A DNA stretch of 31,855 nucleotides from an uncultured Clostridia bacterium (GCA_934463455.1 CAKSJU010000012.1:1-31855), one strand, 5' to 3'; counted from the first letter of the stretch, positions 8,761 to 16,412 are shown. Notes: generated from the letters alone by a model not told the origin. Program-made: numbers and translations.

Positions 8761-10314
8761 TTATTTATCCTCCGTTTTATCTGATATGAAAATTTTATTT
8801 ATATGCTCTTCGTCAAATTTTTTTGTAAAAATACTCACAATCGGCACAACGCAGACGGACACCGCCATTGCCGCAACTCCCATTTCCGGGGCTTTTGCAA
8901 CTGCTGCGGAGAAACCGTTTGTAAGCGAAATAAACAGCGTCGGCAATCCGACAGCCAAAATTCCGCAAATCATTCCTGCCCATGCACCCGCTTTTGTCAC
9001 GCGTCTGCTGTAAATACCCCATATGTACGCACCTATAAAGCAGCCCGCAACAACTCCCCATGAGAAGGACATGATATTTACTATAATCGATATGTTCATC
9101 GTTGCAAACAAATATGATAATGCTACAAAGATAAGGCAAAGTATCCGTGATATTTTAACCTGACCTTTATCGTTAAATTTGTCGGAAACTTCGGGAAGTA
9201 TGTCCACCGCAACGGCAGACGATGAAGTCAGAACAACCGATGCAAGTGTTGACATTGAAGCCGAAAGCAGAAGTATCATTATCACCGCCAGTATAACTAT
9301 TGTAATACTCCCTCCTCCGAGAGCTGTTACCAGCATAGTCGGAATAACCGAATCTTTTCCTCCTGCCGGAAGAGTATTGTTTAATACAAGTCTTGAAAGT
9401 GAACCGATAAAATATGCGCCGCATCCGATTATTGCGCAGAACAGTGTGGATATTACGGTTGCCTGTTTTACCGATTTTTCATCTTTTATCGCATAATATT
9501 TTGTAACCATTTGAGGCAATCCCCATGTGCCGAAGCTTGTAAGGAGAATATTTGTGCAAAGAAACTTTACACTGCTGCCGCCGAATATGCTTGTAAGCTG
9601 CGTTCCCGTTATTCCGTCTCCGTTGTCTTTAACCGCGGCAAGGCTTGCGTACCATTTTCCGAGCCCTCCGACCGCATCGTTTTGAACAACAGCAAAGACC
9701 ATCGCAAAAACTCCGACTATCATAATTATTCCCTGAACAAAATCCGTATATGCCGTAGCCACATATCCGCCGAGTACCAAATATATTGCCGTCAGGCATG
9801 CAATGATAAGCATACAGTAATTGACCGAAATTGACGGGAAAATTGTATTGAACATAGTTCCGAGACCTTTATAAACCGCCGCCGAATAAGGAACGAGAAA
9901 AACAAAGATGACAACCGCGGCAAAAATTTTCATAGGCTTTGAAAGATACCTTGCCTCAAAAAATTCAGGCATGGTTTTTGCTTTCATTTGATGAGTCATG
10001 CGTCTTGTCCTTTTAGCTGCCAAAAGCCATGCCAAAAGACATCCCAAAACCGCATTGCCGATTCCTATCCAAATGCTTCCGATACCGATGTCCCAGCCGT
10101 GCTTACCCGCATAACCTATAAATATAACCGCCGAAAAATAAGACGTTCCGTAAGCAAACGCCGAAACCCATGCGCCTATGTTTCTGCCGCCGAGCAAAAA
10201 ACCGTCCATGGTTTTTGTCTTTTTAAAGCTTCGGCAGCCTATGTATATCATAACCGCCGCAAACAAAATAAGAGCAACAATTGTAGTTGCCTGAATCGAG
10301 TGTAAATTTTCCAT
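8761..10314 (-). CDS. Sodium:solute symporter (SSS family)
   Basis: 517 residues with about 13 hydrophobic segments. The N-terminal YIGCRSFKKTKTMDGFLLGGRNIGAWVSAFAYGTSYFSAVIFIGYAG is typical of SSS/pantothenate-proline type symporters. TMPEFFEARY and the central GGYVATAYTDFVQGIIM are also family landmarks. It should import an organic solute with Na+. As the first gene of the operon with acyl-CoA ligases and iorAB, an aromatic or short organic acid is a reasonable guess, but it is not shown by the sequence. The nearest SD-like sequence is unusually far from the ATG, and a six-codon frame ends one base before it (10316-10336). Confidence 0.9.
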   Translation of the reverse strand: MENLHSIQATTIVALILFAAVMIYIGCRSFKKTKTMDGFLLGGRNIGAWVSAFAYGTSYFSAVIFIGYAGKHGWDIGIGSIWIGIGNAVLGCLLAWLLAAKRTRRMTHQMKAKTMPEFFEARYLSKPMKIFAAVVIFVFLVPYSAAVYKGLGTMFNTIFPSISVNYCMLIIACLTAIYLVLGGYVATAYTDFVQGIIMIVGVFAMVFAVVQNDAVGGLGKWYASLAAVKDNGDGITGTQLTSIFGGSSVKFLCTNILLTSFGTWGLPQMVTKYYAIKDEKSVKQATVISTLFCAIIGCGAYFIGSLSRLVLNNTLPAGGKDSVIPTMLVTALGGGSITIVILAVIMILLLSASMSTLASVVLTSSSAVAVDILPEVSDKFNDKGQVKISRILCLIFVALSYLFATMNISIIVNIMSFSWGVVAGCFIGAYIWGIYSRRVTKAGAWAGMICGILAVGLPTLFISLTNGFSAAVAKAPEMGVAAMAVSVCVVPIVSIFTKKFDEEHINKIFISDKTEDK

Positions 10315-10315
10315 T

Positions 10316-10336
10316 TTACCACTGCCGTCCTTCCAT
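10316..10336 (-). CDS. Possible six-codon upstream reading frame before the symporter
   Basis: ATG at 10334-10336 is preceded by AAAGG and encodes M-E-G-R-Q-W before TAA at 10316-10318. The symporter ATG starts one base later. The spacing would allow termination-reinitiation coupling, and the last codon is Trp. A frame this short can easily arise by chance. Confidence 0.2.
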   Translation of the reverse strand: MEGRQW

Positions 10337-10410
10337 ACTACCTTTTAATTTTTTTCTTCAGACAATACCCTCTGCCGTATTATCCGACCGTACTACAATA
10401 CTACTGTCTT

Positions 10411-10419
10411 ATTATATCA
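10411..10419 (-). promoter_or_regulatory. Extended -10 promoter of the symporter-iorAB-paaK operon
   Basis: On the minus strand a perfect TATAAT (10411-10416) carries the extended TG one base upstream (TGATATAAT). The -35 region is a T-tract with no good hexamer (TTTATT at 17 bases). It lies about 100 bases before the symporter start. This is the only good promoter candidate seen for the seven-gene operon. Confidence 0.65.
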
Positions 10420-10493
10420 CACATATAAAAAAAAATAAAGTGTTTTAGTGAATTTTATTGTATTTTTTGTTGAATATTGAAAATACAGCCACA

Positions 10494-11279
10494 TCATTTT
10501 AAATCAAGATATATTTGCTTAATATTTTCATATATAAAACCGGGGATGATACTATATTTTTGTATGTCCTCCCTTGTCCCCTCTCCGCTCAAAACAAACA
10601 CAGAATCAATTCCCGCATTCACTCCGCAGGCTATATCGGTATAAAGCCGATCTCCGATAATTACCGCATCTTCCTTTTTACATCCGAATTTTTTCAAAGC
10701 GGCATTTACCATTTCCGGCTCCGGCTTTCCGATAAATTTCGGTCTTTTTTTCGTTGCGTTATAAATCATTTCGGCAACAGAGCCGCAATCCGGAACATAT
10801 CCGAACGAAGTAGGGCACACCCAATCCGGATTTGTTGCCACATAATCCGCATCGCCCTTTAAAATTATACATGCGTCCTCCAGCTTTTTAAATGTAAGCT
10901 CGGTATCAAATCCCATGCACAGGCAATCTATATCATCAGAAAGCTCGGCGGTAATCGGTAAATCCGCATCCGAAAGCTGTTTTCTAAAAGAATTTGTTCC
11001 GAAAGCATATATTTTTTTATAATTTTTCTTCTTAAGATACATAATTGTAGCGTCGGTTGACGTCAAAAAATCCTCTTTATCCGAACATATACCCAGTTTA
11101 TCGAGTTTTTCTACATACTTATCAACGCTTTTTGAAGAGTTATTTGTTAAAAAAACATATCTTCCGCCCATTTTTTTTACACAATTCAAAAAATCAATCG
11201 TGCCGTCAAACAGATTATCACCCAAATATATTGTACCATCCATATCAAGCAAAAACAATTTTTTATTTTCAAGTCCCAT
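10494..11279 (-). CDS. HAD-IIA (NagD-like) sugar/nucleotide phosphatase
   Basis: 261 residues. Motif I is FLLDMDGTIYLGD (Asp12 nucleophile, Asp14 acid/base). Motif II is FLTNNSSKS. The IIA cap domain lies in the middle, and the C-terminal motif is GKPEPEMVNAALKKFG...VIIGDRLYTDIACGVNAGIDSVFVLSGEGT. This order is that of NagD/AraL/phosphoglycolate-type phosphatases in the cytoplasm. The natural substrate cannot be read from sequence. GGAGG sits 8 bases before the ATG. It appears monocistronic, with its own promoter at 11427-11456 and a ~140-nt leader with predicted stem-loops. Confidence 0.9.
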   Translation of the reverse strand: MGLENKKLFLLDMDGTIYLGDNLFDGTIDFLNCVKKMGGRYVFLTNNSSKSVDKYVEKLDKLGICSDKEDFLTSTDATIMYLKKKNYKKIYAFGTNSFRKQLSDADLPITAELSDDIDCLCMGFDTELTFKKLEDACIILKGDADYVATNPDWVCPTSFGYVPDCGSVAEMIYNATKKRPKFIGKPEPEMVNAALKKFGCKKEDAVIIGDRLYTDIACGVNAGIDSVFVLSGEGTREDIQKYSIIPGFIYENIKQIYLDLK

Positions 11280-11354
11280 TTTTTTATCCTCCGCTTTACA
11301 ATCAATTACCTACGATATTAGTTTTACTTAAATCAAAGCAGTGCTCCTTAAAGC

Positions 11355-11411
11355 TTCGGCGGCAGATTAAAAACCTCCTCCGAAATATAACCCGCCGACA
11401 AAAAAGCGGGT
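11355..11411 (-). promoter_or_regulatory. Stem-loops in the leader of the HAD phosphatase gene
   Basis: The 5' leader contains two hairpins. The first pairs 11390-11395 with 11406-11411 (ACCCGC/GCGGGT, loop T-rich). The second pairs 11355-11359 with 11380-11384 (TTCGG/CCGAA), continued by two G-C pairs after a mismatch. Neither matches a riboswitch consensus I know, and no T-rich tract follows. It may be a regulatory or mRNA-stability element. The remainder of the gene-free stretch 11280-11603 holds the promoter (11427-11456) and the terminator of the neighbouring gene (11516-11555). Confidence 0.35.
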
Positions 11412-11426
11412 GACCGCTATATATAA

Positions 11427-11456
11427 ATTATATAATAAATGACCGTAAAAAATCAA
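11427..11456 (-). promoter_or_regulatory. Sigma-A promoter of the HAD phosphatase gene
   Basis: Minus strand -35 TTGATT (11451-11456), 18-base spacer, -10 TATAAT (11427-11432). Confidence 0.7.
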
Positions 11457-11515
11457 CATCGGCGGTTATTGTGGCAATCTTCAATCAATAAATCGGCAAT
11501 TATTCAAAAAAGTGC

Positions 11516-11555
11516 AAAAAAAAGAACGGCTCACATTTTTATGTAAACCGTTCTT
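11516..11555 (-). terminator. Rho-independent terminator after the small zinc-ribbon gene
   Basis: Stem AAGAACGG (11522-11529) pairs with CCGTTCTT (11548-11555), with an inner ACAT/ATGT pairing. On the minus strand it is followed by eight T residues (11516-11523). It ends the sigH/zinc-ribbon transcription unit. Confidence 0.9.
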
Positions 11556-11603
11556 AAAATGTACAATTCAGTTTATTTATATTCCCTTTTTGGTGAGGGG
11601 CTA

Positions 11604-11876
11604 TTACGCTTTATGCTTTTCGAAGCATTCACTGCAATAAACAGGTCTGTCATTTTTAGGCATGAAAGGAACCTTGTCCACTTTGCCGCAATCCGCACAA
11701 ACAATCTCATACATTTCCTTATTTTGTTTCATGCTGTTCTTTCTTGCAATACGGCAATCCTTGCAGCGTATCGGCTCGTTTTGAAAGCCTTTTTCAGCAT
11801 AAAATTCCTGTTCGCCTGCAGAAAAAATGAATTCATTGCCGCAGTCCTTACATACCAATGTTTTGTCCTCGTACAT
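11604..11876 (-). CDS. Small zinc-ribbon protein (two CxxC pairs, zf_Trcl-like)
   Basis: 90 residues from ATG 11874-11876, which has GAGGG 9 bases upstream. The longer frame from a TTG upstream would run through the tRNA-like element and is not credible. The N-terminal half (LVCKDCGNEFIFSAGEQEFYAEKGFQNEP followed by RCKDCR) is the probable zinc-ribbon family often found in Firmicutes. The second half has CADCGKVDKVPFMP and a final CSECF. Four CxxC pairs could bind two Zn ions. It is probably a cytoplasmic nucleic-acid- or protein-binding factor; function unknown. It lies downstream of sigH and may share its transcript through the tRNA-like element. Confidence 0.88.
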   Translation of the reverse strand: MYEDKTLVCKDCGNEFIFSAGEQEFYAEKGFQNEPIRCKDCRIARKNSMKQNKEMYEIVCADCGKVDKVPFMPKNDRPVYCSECFEKHKA

Positions 11877-11917
11877 GTTTAATTCCCTCACTTTGAAATT
11901 AGTAAAAAATATTTTTC

Positions 11918-11990
11918 CCGTTTCGGTCGGATTTGCACCGACAATCAAGGCACAACATGCCTGCTTTTCCTCCTTAAAGCTACAAAACGG
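11918..11990 (-). ncRNA. tRNA-like cloverleaf directly downstream of sigH
   Basis: The minus strand folds as four stems around a junction over 73 bases. The acceptor-like stem is CCGTTTTG with CGAAACGG (8 bp, one wobble; 11983-11990 with 11918-11925). The D-like arm is GCTTT/AAAGC with a loop containing GG (11963-11980). The anticodon-like arm is AGGC/GCCT with 7-nt loop ATGTTGT (11948-11962), and a 5-nt variable region follows. The T-like arm is GTCGG/CCGAC with loop TGCAAAT (11926-11942). T8 and the order and size of the arms match a tRNA. Against it are G instead of T at position 55, no base at position 26, a short anticodon stem and no CCA. It could be a decayed tRNA, a non-translational tRNA or a tRNA-mimic leader. 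Confidence 0.4.
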
Positions 11991-11993
11991 ATA

Positions 11994-12602
11994 TTACTCC
12001 TCCAGAATTTTCTCGATTTTTTTGCGTATGCGCTGAACTGCATTATCTACCGCCTTAGGCTCTTTATTTATCTTTTCGGCTATCTCTTTGTAAGATCTTC
12101 CGTCAAGATAAAGAGCCAGCACCTCCAATTCAAGCTTGCTCAAAATTCTGTTTATTCTGTATGTGATACCATGCAAATTTTCACGGTCAATCAAGATTTC
12201 CTCCGGATTGACAACGCTTGTCTCATCGGCAATATCGTGCGCGAAATCTTCCTTTTCGCCCTTTTCCGCATTTAAAGAAACATAGGAATTAAGCGGCATA
12301 TGTTTATTTCTCGCGGAATTTTTAACTGCCGTAATCATATGTCTCGAAACACAAATTTTTGCAAATGAAGAAAAAGACGATTTGTTCGAATCAAAGTCCT
12401 TTACAGCTTTATAAAGACCTATCATGCCCTCTTGAATTAAATCCTCTTCCTCTGCCCCTTTTATGTAATAGCTTTTTGCTTTTTTATAAACAAGGTTTCG
12501 GTATCGGGCAATAATATGAGCGTAAGCTTCTTCATCTCCCGACTTTGCCAGCTCAACCACCTCTTCATCGGACAGCCTGCACAGCCTCGAATCGGACAGC
12601 AT
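11994..12602 (-). CDS. sigH: RNA polymerase sigma-H factor (sporulation/stationary phase)
   Basis: 202 residues. The start is placed at ATG 12600-12602 because GGAGG sits 8 bases upstream; the ATG five codons earlier contains that site in its own codons. Region 2 is LVYKKAKSYYIKGAEEEDLIQEGMIGLYKAVKDFD. Region 4 is ILSKLELEVLALYLDGRSYKEIAEKINKEPKAVDNAVQRIRKKI. Size and motifs fit the Spo0H/SigH group, which in Firmicutes directs early sporulation and transition-phase genes. In Bacillus sigH is followed by rpmG-secE-nusG; here a tRNA-like element and a zinc-ribbon gene follow instead. A near-perfect sigma-A promoter lies just upstream. Confidence 0.93.
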   Translation of the reverse strand: MLSDSRLCRLSDEEVVELAKSGDEEAYAHIIARYRNLVYKKAKSYYIKGAEEEDLIQEGMIGLYKAVKDFDSNKSSFSSFAKICVSRHMITAVKNSARNKHMPLNSYVSLNAEKGEKEDFAHDIADETSVVNPEEILIDRENLHGITYRINRILSKLELEVLALYLDGRSYKEIAEKINKEPKAVDNAVQRIRKKIEKILEE

Positions 12603-12672
12603 CAAAAATTCCTCCAAACCATTTTACGCGCATATACCGACACATGAACGCATAATATCAATTGATAAGACT

Positions 12673-12701
12673 ATTATATCACGACATATCTCATTTGTCA
12701 A
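12673..12701 (-). promoter_or_regulatory. Consensus sigma-A promoter of sigH
   Basis: Minus strand -35 TTGACA (12696-12701), 17-base spacer ending in the extended TGA, -10 TATAAT (12673-12678). This is a full match to consensus and is expected to be strong unless repressed. The palindrome ATCAATTGAT lies about 10 bases downstream of the -10 box, near the start point. Confidence 0.9.
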
Positions 12702-12782
12702 GGAATAATTATATATTTTACACAATTTTTTTCTGTTTATGCTTTCTTTTTTATAAAAAATGTTATTTTGTGTCGAAAAACA

Positions 12783-14519
12783 TCATTTCAACTTAAACCA
12801 AAATTTTACTCCTGTTCCTGTATTTTCCGCGCCGTATTCGGCTTTGTGCAATATCAAAATGTTTTTTGCTATCGATAATCCCAGTCCGGTTCCTCCGCCC
12901 GCACGCGTTCTCGATTTATCAATTTTATAAAATTTATCCCATATAAATTTTATTTCTTCCTCCGGAATATTTTCACCTTCATTTTCAATTGAAAAAATTT
13001 CATCGCTGACCGTTACAATTATCTTTCCGCCTTTCGGCGTATGAACAACGGCATTTGACATAAAATTCATCATAACCCGTTCTATCATGGCAATATCGCA
13101 GCATTTTATTATTTTGTCTTCGGAAATATTGCTCACGATTGTAATTTCATAATCCGAAGCACTTTTTGCAAAGATTTTTACAATATTTTTTGCCTGCTGT
13201 GCGAGGTCATTCTCTTTCATCTGCGGTTGTTCCGCGCCCGCCTCCAGTTTTGAATTTTCAAGCATTCCCAAAACCAGCTTATCCATCCGGTTTGTCTCAT
13301 CGAGAATTATTTTTAAATACTTATCAAGATTATCTCCCGATATTCCGTCCAGAATCCCCTCCGCATACGCCTGGATAACCGCCAGAGGAGTTTTCAGCTC
13401 ATGCGAAACCGCCGCGACAAAATCCTTTCTCTGATTTTCAAGCATACGCTCGTGCTCAATATCTTTTTTGAGCTTATTATTTGCTCGTCTCAGTTGTTTT
13501 ATGGTATTGTCAAGCTTTTCCGACATATCGTTTATATTTTCCGCAAGTATACCGACTTCGTCTTTACTTTTTACGCGGCATTTCTCCGAAAAATCAAGAT
13601 GCCGCATTTTCCTTGTTACTTCGGTCATTGCTGTTATCGGCTTGGAGACCGAACGCGAAAATATATGTGCGATTACCGCGGCTGTGGCTATTCCGGCGAT
13701 AATCCAAATTTTTCCCAATCTTTTCGATACATCATTCGCTTCGCCTATCACTTTAAGAGGCGAAATTGCAAGTACATACTCTCCCGTCTGCTCTATTTTT
13801 TCCGCCATAACCATATAAGGGTTGTCCGTATCCTCATCGCGGTAAAAATAATACGCTTCATCACGCGCACCAACCAAATTAAAACGTCTTCTCCAATCCA
13901 TTACGGCAGAAAAAGCCTCGCGCCTTTGAATTGAGCCTGCAAGACTTTGCTGCACGGGAAGAGTTATCGAGACAATTTCCCCCGACAAAATACCGTTTTG
14001 AAAATCGGCGTTGTCGTCTTCCGGAATTCCGCCCCGCTGCCATGTCCCTTTATCGCTTATTATCCTATCCGGAACATATATGCTCTCTCCGTCGGATTTT
14101 TTCGGCTTTTTATATTCAACAGTAACATAATCGCCTTTTTGCAAATTCATATTATAAAGCTGTTCGGAACGAATTGCATTGTCAAGAGTTACCCGTGCAT
14201 TTCCTCCGTCCGTTTTTATATTCATTTCATACGACAGCATATGTAAAAGGTCGCCCTCCGAGCTCATTACCGCAATATATATGTCTCCGCTTTTTGAATA
14301 ATTGCCCATTACCGCCATTATTTCTTCGTCAGACCGGCAATTCGAGTATTCTTTCGAAAAGTCGGTCAAAAGCGATTTTGTTTTATCGGTTATCACACGG
14401 GTATAATATTTCGGAAAAAAATAAATTTGCCCGACAAGCATCAAAACGGATGTTACAACCGCAACGGCCATTGCACCGATAAATGTTTTTTTACCTACCG
14501 ACAAATTCATTTTTTTCAT
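12783..14519 (-). CDS. Membrane sensor histidine kinase (orphan)
   Basis: 578 residues. A membrane segment at about 12-34 and a second at about 270-288 enclose a ~230-residue extracytoplasmic sensor domain with no family I recognise. Then come HAMP (about 289-340), the HisKA dimerisation domain with phospho-acceptor His373 (AAVSHELKTPLAVIQAYAEGI), and the HATPase domain with N-box MNFMSNAVVHTPKGG and GGGTGLGLSIAKN. All catalytic motifs are intact. No response regulator is adjacent, which is unusual for this architecture. It starts 4 bases after trhP, so it is probably the last gene of the nusA/infB transcript, and it lies just upstream of sigH. Spo0A is a possible partner, by analogy with clostridial orphan kinases (inference). 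Confidence 0.93.
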   Translation of the reverse strand: MKKMNLSVGKKTFIGAMAVAVVTSVLMLVGQIYFFPKYYTRVITDKTKSLLTDFSKEYSNCRSDEEIMAVMGNYSKSGDIYIAVMSSEGDLLHMLSYEMNIKTDGGNARVTLDNAIRSEQLYNMNLQKGDYVTVEYKKPKKSDGESIYVPDRIISDKGTWQRGGIPEDDNADFQNGILSGEIVSITLPVQQSLAGSIQRREAFSAVMDWRRRFNLVGARDEAYYFYRDEDTDNPYMVMAEKIEQTGEYVLAISPLKVIGEANDVSKRLGKIWIIAGIATAAVIAHIFSRSVSKPITAMTEVTRKMRHLDFSEKCRVKSKDEVGILAENINDMSEKLDNTIKQLRRANNKLKKDIEHERMLENQRKDFVAAVSHELKTPLAVIQAYAEGILDGISGDNLDKYLKIILDETNRMDKLVLGMLENSKLEAGAEQPQMKENDLAQQAKNIVKIFAKSASDYEITIVSNISEDKIIKCCDIAMIERVMMNFMSNAVVHTPKGGKIIVTVSDEIFSIENEGENIPEEEIKFIWDKFYKIDKSRTRAGGGTGLGLSIAKNILILHKAEYGAENTGTGVKFWFKLK

Positions 14520-14523
14520 CCCT

Positions 14524-15747
14524 TTATCTTTTTTTTCTGATCATCGCATGCTTCAAAACCGGAATATCCGTCTTCATTCTTACAATCATTGCGGCATGCG
14601 GCGCAACTTCTATTTTTTCACCCTTTTCATTTTCCATATATTCTATTTTTAATTTATGAAAAGGCTTGCCAGGCTGCATTATTTCGATTTCCTCACCTAT
14701 GAAAAACCTGTTTCTCTGGGTTATCGTCATCATTTTTTCCTTTTCATCATAATCCGTTACTATGCCTATAAGGTCATAATCTCTTATATATGAGCTGTCT
14801 GTGTAAACCTGCTCGCTTCCATTCGGCTTATGATAGGAAAATCCCGTTGTATACGGACGGTGGCTGACCTTGCAAAGCTCTTCAAGCTGCTTTTTATCAA
14901 AGGTATATTTTTCCGGATTATCAAAATATCTGTCTATTTCCTCACGGTATGCTTTTACAATCGTAGCGACATAATATTCCGTTTTAACCCTGCCCTCAAG
15001 CTTAAAGCTTGTAATTCCGCTTTCAACAAGCTCCGGAATATGCTCTATTAAACATAAGTCCTTTGAATTTAATATAAAGCTTCCGCGTTCGTTTTCATAT
15101 ATATCCATATACTCTCCGGGACGCGTCTGCTCGACAAGTGAATAATTCCAGCGGCAGGGATGCGCACAAGCACCCATATTCGCGTCCCGCTGCGCCATGT
15201 AATTTGACAACAGGCACCTACCCGAATACGATATGCACATTGCGCCGTGAACAAAAGCTTCAAGCTCAAGCTCCTTCGGAGTCTTTTCACGTATTTCTTT
15301 CATTTCCGCAAAGCTCATTTCCCGCGCAAGCACAACTCTTTTCGCTCCCAGCTTATACCATGCCGACGCGCTCCTGTAATTCACATTATTTGCCTGTGTG
15401 CTTATATGAATAGGGATTTCGGGAGCTTGCTCTTTCAAAATGTCGAACAATCCCAAATCCGCAACCAATACAGCATCTATTCCGAGAGGTTTTATTTCTT
15501 CGACAAATTCGTAAAATTCGTCAACGTCCTTATTATGAGGAATTATATTAGCTGTCAGATAAACTTTCTTTCCCCTTTTATGAGCATATTCCACTCCGCG
15601 CTTCATATCTTCAATACTGAAATTTTCCGCCGCCGCTCTGAGTCCGAAAGCTTCACCGCCTATATATACCGCATCCGCGCCGTATAATATTGCCGTTTTA
15701 AGTTTTTCCAAGCTCCCGCCCGGAGCAAGTAATTCCGGTTTTTCCAT
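14524..15747 (-). CDS. trhP: U32-family protein, probable tRNA uridine-34 hydroxylation protein TrhP
   Basis: 407 residues. N-terminal PELLAPGGSLEKLKTAILYGADAVYIGG and the U32 signature EAFVHGAMCISYSGRCLLSNYMAQRD are clear, with four conserved cysteines at about 171, 178, 194 and 198. U32 proteins were first called collagenase-like peptidases. Those paired with TrmR in Bacillus (YrrN/YrrO) are needed to make 5-hydroxyuridine at position 34 of tRNAs from prephenate. Here the gene lies 5 bases after a TrmR-like methyltransferase, which supports TrhP rather than RlhA. Bacillus carries two adjacent U32 genes; only one is seen here. Confidence 0.82.
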   Translation of the reverse strand: MEKPELLAPGGSLEKLKTAILYGADAVYIGGEAFGLRAAAENFSIEDMKRGVEYAHKRGKKVYLTANIIPHNKDVDEFYEFVEEIKPLGIDAVLVADLGLFDILKEQAPEIPIHISTQANNVNYRSASAWYKLGAKRVVLAREMSFAEMKEIREKTPKELELEAFVHGAMCISYSGRCLLSNYMAQRDANMGACAHPCRWNYSLVEQTRPGEYMDIYENERGSFILNSKDLCLIEHIPELVESGITSFKLEGRVKTEYYVATIVKAYREEIDRYFDNPEKYTFDKKQLEELCKVSHRPYTTGFSYHKPNGSEQVYTDSSYIRDYDLIGIVTDYDEKEKMMTITQRNRFFIGEEIEIMQPGKPFHKLKIEYMENEKGEKIEVAPHAAMIVRMKTDIPVLKHAMIRKKR

Positions 15748-15752
15748 TATTA

Positions 15753-16409
15753 TTATCCTTTCTTAACCGCTACCGTCACACCGTCGCCCAACGGCAAAAG
15801 CACTGCCTGCAGCTCCGGTCTCTGCATTTGAGCGGCTATAAAATGCTTTAATCTTTTTACAATAGTTATTTTTCTTTTAACAACATGCTCTTCGTCTGCC
15901 GTCATTCCCTTGTACAAAACATTGTCGGCAACAAGTATACCGCCGTCATTCAAAAGTCTGATACAATCATTAAGCATATAAATATAGTGCGCTTTCGGGC
16001 CGTCCAAAAAAATCATGTCATATTTGCCCGACAATGTTTCAAAGTATGCTTTTGCATCCTTTTCTATCACATAAATACGGTCTTCCATACCTGCTTTTTT
16101 TATGTTTTCCCTTGCTGTCCTCACCATTTCCTCATCACATTCGATGGTCGTTATATTCGCATTTGATTCACTTGCCATCAATATTGAGGAATAACCTATG
16201 GCACAGCCTACCTCCAAAATTCTCGAAGGTTTTTTCATTCTGACCAGCGTTTTTAAAAGCTGCGCTGTTTCCGGCTGCACTATCGGCACGGAATTTTCTT
16301 TTGCATATTCTTCAAGCTCCGCCAAAATCCCATCCGACGGCGGAATTATTTCCCGCAGATAATCTGTAATATACGGAGGTACTATCGCATCTTTATCATA
16401 TTCTATCAT
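15753..16409 (-). CDS. trmR: SAM-dependent O-methyltransferase, probable tRNA 5-hydroxyuridine methyltransferase TrmR
   Basis: 218 residues, the length of YrrM/TrmR. The SAM motif I is ILEVGCAIGYSSILMA (about 64-79). FLDGPKAHY (134-142) and ADNVLYKG are the metal/acceptor motifs of the class I catechol-O-methyltransferase-like family. It should methylate 5-hydroxyuridine at the wobble position of certain tRNAs to 5-methoxyuridine. The adjacent U32 gene would provide the hydroxylation step. It follows nrnA by 3 bases, so it is a member of the long nusA/infB operon. The family includes small-molecule O-methyltransferases, so the tRNA role rests on gene context. Confidence 0.82.
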   Translation of the reverse strand: MIEYDKDAIVPPYITDYLREIIPPSDGILAELEEYAKENSVPIVQPETAQLLKTLVRMKKPSRILEVGCAIGYSSILMASESNANITTIECDEEMVRTARENIKKAGMEDRIYVIEKDAKAYFETLSGKYDMIFLDGPKAHYIYMLNDCIRLLNDGGILVADNVLYKGMTADEEHVVKRKITIVKRLKHFIAAQMQRPELQAVLLPLGDGVTVAVKKG

Positions 16410-16412
16410 ATG

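Noticed and set aside
11934..11963. Leader peptide of about 19 codons with AAGGAGG upstream, starting ATG TTG TGC, between sigH and the zinc-ribbon gene.
   Set aside because: It lies wholly inside the tRNA-like fold, and its putative ribosome binding site is in the D-like loop. The amino-acid sequence has no recognisable pattern. The RNA fold explains the sequence better.
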